Assembly (NCBI RefSeq): GCF_019649055.1
Contig: NW_026570253.1
Span: 682,001 to 746,000 of the forward strand
Source of the DNA: Paramacrobiotus metropolitanus
Lineage: Eukaryota > Tardigrada > Eutardigrada > Parachela > Macrobiotidae
Direction: 5' to 3'
Length of the DNA: 64,000 bases
Both the position numbers and the translations under genes were made by a program. The notes below the pieces were generated by a model. That model had not been told where the DNA came from, made no database searches, and worked only from the letters and a program-made list of their open reading frames with translations. Below, piece by piece: positions 60,535 through 64,000 of this stretch; position 1 is the stretch's first letter; every line of letters starts with the position of its first letter.

Positions 60535-61600
60535 GTGAGCGACCGAACTACCACTATGGATAGCTATGTGAGCGGTTGACCGAGCTGTCATTACTGTCCG
60601 ATGCCGAGTGAACGAGTGACCGAGTTACCACTACTGTCCGGTGCAGAGAGCCCGGTAGGGGAGCGAGTGACCGCGCTGTCATTTATGTCCGGCGCAGAAA
60701 GTCCGTTAGGTCAGCGGGTGACCGAACTACCACTGCTGTCCGGCGCAAAAAGCCCGGGAGGTGAGCGGGTGACCGAGCTGTCAGTGGCGGGTGTCGCTAC
60801 TGTCCAGTGTACAAAGTCCGTTAGGTCAGCGGGTGACCGAGCTACCACTGCTGTCCGGCGCAGAAAGCCCGTTAGGGAACGAGTGGCTGAGCTACCACTA
60901 CCGTCCGTGCACAGAGCCGGTAGGTTTGCGGGTGACCGAGCTGTCACTAATGTCCGGCGCAGAAAGTCCGTTAAATCAGCGCGTGACCGAGCTACTACTG
61001 CTGTCCGGCGCAGAAAGCCCGTTCGGTGAACGGGTGACCGAGTTACCACTACTGTCCGGGCACAGAGCCCGGTAGGTGAGCGGGTGACCGCGCTGTCACT
61101 AATGTCCGGCGCAGAAAGTCCGTTAGATCAGCGCGTGACCGAGTTACCACTGCTGTCCGGCGCAGAAAGCCCGTTCGGTGAACGGGTGACCGAGTTACCA
61201 CTACTGTCCGTGCACAGAGCCCGGGAGGTGAGCGGGTGACCGAGCTGTCAGTGGCGGGTGTCACTACTGTCCAGTGTGCAAAGCCCGTTTAGGTGAGCGG
61301 GTGACCGAGCAACTACTGCTGTCCGGCGCAGAAAGCCCGTTTGGGAACAAGTGGCTGAGCTACCACTACCGTCCGTGCACAGATCCGGTAGGTGAGCGGG
61401 TGACCGAGCTGTCACTACTGTCCAGTGTACAAAGCCCATTAGAGAACGAGTGACTGAGTTACCACTACTGTCCGGTGCAGAGAGCCCGGTAGGTGAACGA
61501 GTGACCAAGCTGTCATTATTGTACAGTGTACATGAGTGACCGAGCTACCACTACTGTCCGGCGAACGGAACCGGTTAGATAAGCAAGTAATCGAGCCACC
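60535..61600. repeat. Minisatellite array, about 51-bp unit, about 20 copies
   Basis: The unit begins GTGACCGAG(C/T)TACCACTACT and continues GTCCGG(T/C)GCAGA(G/A)AGCCCG followed by a variable GGTGAGCG linker. About 20 copies are seen, degenerate at both ends, some shortened and two carrying an extra 12-13 bp (near 60785 and 61250). Variant units recur with a spacing of about 466 bp (60769/61236 and 60884/61349), suggesting a higher-order duplication of about nine units. Because 51 is divisible by three, open frames arise on both strands (a 17-residue repeat around RVTELPLLSGAESP on plus). I do not call these genes: copies with length changes break the frames and no splice or start context supports translation. 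Confidence 0.9.
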
Positions 61601-62077
61601 ACTAGTGACCGGACATACACCACTGGGCACAAACCAATTTCCAGTGAAAAGAGCCAGTGAAGTGATGAGTCACCAAACTAGCGATCCAGTGCACTATCAC
61701 TGTTTCGAATTTCACACCTTATAGACTGATATTTCGGCTTTCTTTGCGGGTAGGGGATATCGTAAAATTATCTGTATATACAGCCAAAGGGAATGCTTTT
61801 CAAGGTTGAGAGATCATGAACTGATCTTCATAGAAAATTCGTGTTTGCCCTATTGCATGTACCGTATGTTTCGACGAATAGACTGATATTAATCTAATAA
61901 AATTAATATTCATTCAAATTCAAATAAAACGGTCATGGACCACAAGAAACGCGGAGGCGAAGCCGAGGCTGTTTCTTGTACGTAGATATGATAATCTATT
62001 TGCTGCATGTATAAATCGTACTGTACTTATGCGCCATTGCGCACAATTCACTCATTCATCGCTGTGCTGTTTATAAA

Positions 62078-62195
62078 ATTTAATATATATATATATATAT
62101 ATGTGCGATAACATAACTCATATATATGTGCGATAATATATATATGTGCGATAACATAACAAATTTAATATATATATATATATGTGCGATAACAT
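62078..62195. repeat. TA-rich microsatellite with an embedded motif
   Basis: Runs of (TA)n alternate with four copies of TATATGTGCGATA; the outer copies are preceded by AAATTTAATATATA. This is a compound microsatellite or small tandem duplication. Confidence 0.85.
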
Positions 62196-62544
62196 GCTGC
62201 GTGACCAGCTGATATCTACTATCAAAGCCAAAGGAACAAGCTACGTATGATAATCTTCTTATCAGTCATACAGTAAGTAGTCGTGCTACGAATAGTGCAA
62301 ATAACTGCGGTTTACTGCTACCCTTAGTTGTTATTATTTAGCCGTATCGTGTGCTGGTTGAGGATAAAATTCCAAACTGCGTCAGTCGCTTTGCGGTTCA
62401 CAATATGCGTACAATCTAGCTAACCATAATCCGTTTTCGCCACTTTTGCCTCACGGTCCACGAATTAAGTTTGGTTTGCAGTTCCAGGTTTTCGGCTGGC
62501 ACTTGTAAAAATAACTACTTCTGCTGTGTCGTTGTCCCGCTGCT

Positions 62545-64000
62545 ATGACCACGTTGGCCAGTGTGTTAGACCAGCAGACGAAGCGGAGAAGCTATATGTC
62601 GCTGAAAGACGACGTCGACACAACCGAGCATCCCGAATCGGTGCCGTTCGTTATTCGCGGTCATGTAGGCGCCAACGGTCTTGACCAGCGGGATGGACCG
62701 GGATCGTTTCCTGCGACGGGTAACTACTAGTAATATGTCTAATTATTACAATCTAGTTGTTACAATAAGACTACAGCAGACGAAAGTTACCAATAATACC
62801 ATATACGTGCAAGTTTTATCCGACATGGCACCTAACCGTTACCGATCGTACTTGTCAATGCAGTATGTCTAATTAAATTAGCTGGACAACAAAACTGATG
62901 GTAACCCCTGTTTTGTAACTATCTATTACAACTTTGTAATAATAATAACAACAAAAATAAGAATTTGATACTTGTAGTTATTTTAAGTAATGGTTTGAGT
63001 GACACAGGGTCAGGTGCGCATGCGACTACAACTGCAGCCGGATCGGTACGACTAAAGCTAGGCGCTAAAAGGCCATCGGCTACCATCGAGAACGAGAATG
63101 TCCCGCTGGATAACGAAGAAGTTGCGGCGCGCCCCCATCGACCGCGCAGTAAGAGCGACGCGGCCGCTAGTTACGCCAGTGATCGATCGAAAACCAGCGA
63201 CCGGGAACTGGAAAGTATTGAGCGCAATGTAAGGATCAATTATAAGGAGAATATGCTGAATGCTAGCCGGGCATTATTTATGGACTTATGGTCACGGCTC
63301 GCTTTTATATGTGTATTGTACGATATACAATATTTATATACAAAAAAGAATCAAATAAAAAACTACGCATGTAGATGCCTTCAAATTATTTCGCTGTACT
63401 TACGGTATGTTATCTTCCTAGATCTTTTGTGACTACGTGCTTACTCTTGCAGTAGAAGTACTCTTGTAATACTAAAAGATGTTCAATGGAGTCTGTAGCG
63501 CATTTTTAATGCGAGGGTCGCTCGAATTAAAACTACAAGTAGTTCATGAATTTATAAACACTTTTGTACTTATTGCCCATTCTTGCTCTCGTAATTACTG
63601 ACTTCCCGACCGACATATTCCCCATCCTAGTCAAAAGTATTCGACAAATGGCGGCAATTCATTCGTGCGCTCTTCGTGCCATATGCCGATTTATAAACCT
63701 ATACAGACTGTACATGATAATATTCTATACTTTTTTAATTTTTATTGTAGCGGAAATCCTCTAACGCCAACTCTAACGACACACCCGATGATGCCGCTCA
63801 GTCCGAGATCAACATTCGCGGCAATCTTTACCAGACGAAGAAGACCGTCGCCCAGGGGTTGCTGGACATTGCCCTGCTGACCGCGAACGCCAGCCAGCTG
63901 AAGAACCTCATCGAAACGGAAAACCACCCCTTCTACACCCTAACCATGGTACTGTTATGTATGTCAATTGTGCTGCAGATTGTCGTGGCAGTGGTGTTGC
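62545..64000 (+). CDS. Ninjurin, 3' partial, 3 exons seen
   Basis: Ninjurins are small two-pass membrane proteins; NINJ1 mediates plasma-membrane rupture in dying cells and fly ninjurins act in adhesion and stress responses. Exons 62545-62719, 63008-63228 and 63751 to the window end; phases close. The first two exons encode about 132 hydrophilic residues (Lys/Ser/Asp-rich), unusually long for this family. The third exon holds the family core: NLYQTKKTVAQGLLDIALL with the amphipathic helices, ANASQLKNLIE, then the first membrane helix (FYTLTMVLLCMSIVLQIVVA). The second helix lies beyond the window. Confidence 0.88.

Larger units (their letters stand above)
58390..62544. other. Gene-poor region with tandem repeats
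   Basis: 4.2 kb without a recognised gene. It contains a TATA-like CTATAAATAG near 58783 without an identified gene downstream, a cluster of AAAGTACTT-type palindromes near 59035-59085, the minisatellite array at 60535-61600 and the TA-rich microsatellite at 62078-62195. The promoter of the ninjurin gene should lie in the last few hundred bases. Confidence 0.5.

Noticed and set aside
60601..61075. Repetitive protein gene with 17-residue repeats
   Set aside because: Frames exist on both strands only because the repeat period is a multiple of three. Copies with length changes break them, and there is no supporting start, splice or domain evidence.

Overview
The window is animal nuclear DNA. 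Genes are split by many short GT-AG introns, several of 60-120 bp, exons are more GC-rich than introns, and genes lie close together on both strands. The set includes a Knickkopf-type cuticle protein (two DM13 domains, DOMON, GPI-type tail) and a Tre1/Moody-like GPCR. This points to a moulting animal (arthropod or tardigrade-like panarthropod); I cannot name the species from sequence alone. Gene models were built by eye from reading frame, splice-site and phase agreement and remembered protein families. In almost every model all exon phases close exactly.

Layout: an ADAM17/TACE sheddase (5' end outside the window) and archease (minus strand) converge at 4.7-5.6 kb. Archease contains an 11-nt microexon and a 1.5-kb LTR element with apparently identical LTRs in its second intron. 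NSRP1 and a class A GPCR follow on the plus strand. UXT (minus) spans 13.6-17.5 kb; its first intron holds a complete GSKIP gene on the same strand and a MITE-like element. A 3.7-kb gene-poor stretch carries a decayed P5B-ATPase fragment. An OATP/SLCO transporter (21.3-28.1 kb) is followed by a ZnT2/3/8-like zinc transporter (30.2-34.6 kb), a foldback-like inverted repeat, an unrecognised 87-aa coiled-coil protein (minus), EBAG9, PGAM5 (minus) and ribosomal protein P1.

VPS53 (GARP/EARP tethering subunit, minus strand) covers 44.5-53.0 kb, and a complete Knickkopf gene lies on the opposite strand inside its sixth intron. A second, diverged SLCO gene (54.4-58.4 kb), a roughly 51-bp minisatellite array, a TA-rich microsatellite and the 5' part of a ninjurin gene close the window.

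The genes do not form one pathway. They mix housekeeping functions (tRNA ligation cofactor, splicing, ribosome, prefoldin-like chaperone, Golgi tethering, mitochondrial phosphatase) with membrane and cuticle functions. The most notable structure is the amount of DNA hosted in introns: two nested genes, a young LTR element, a MITE and a decayed duplicate exon.
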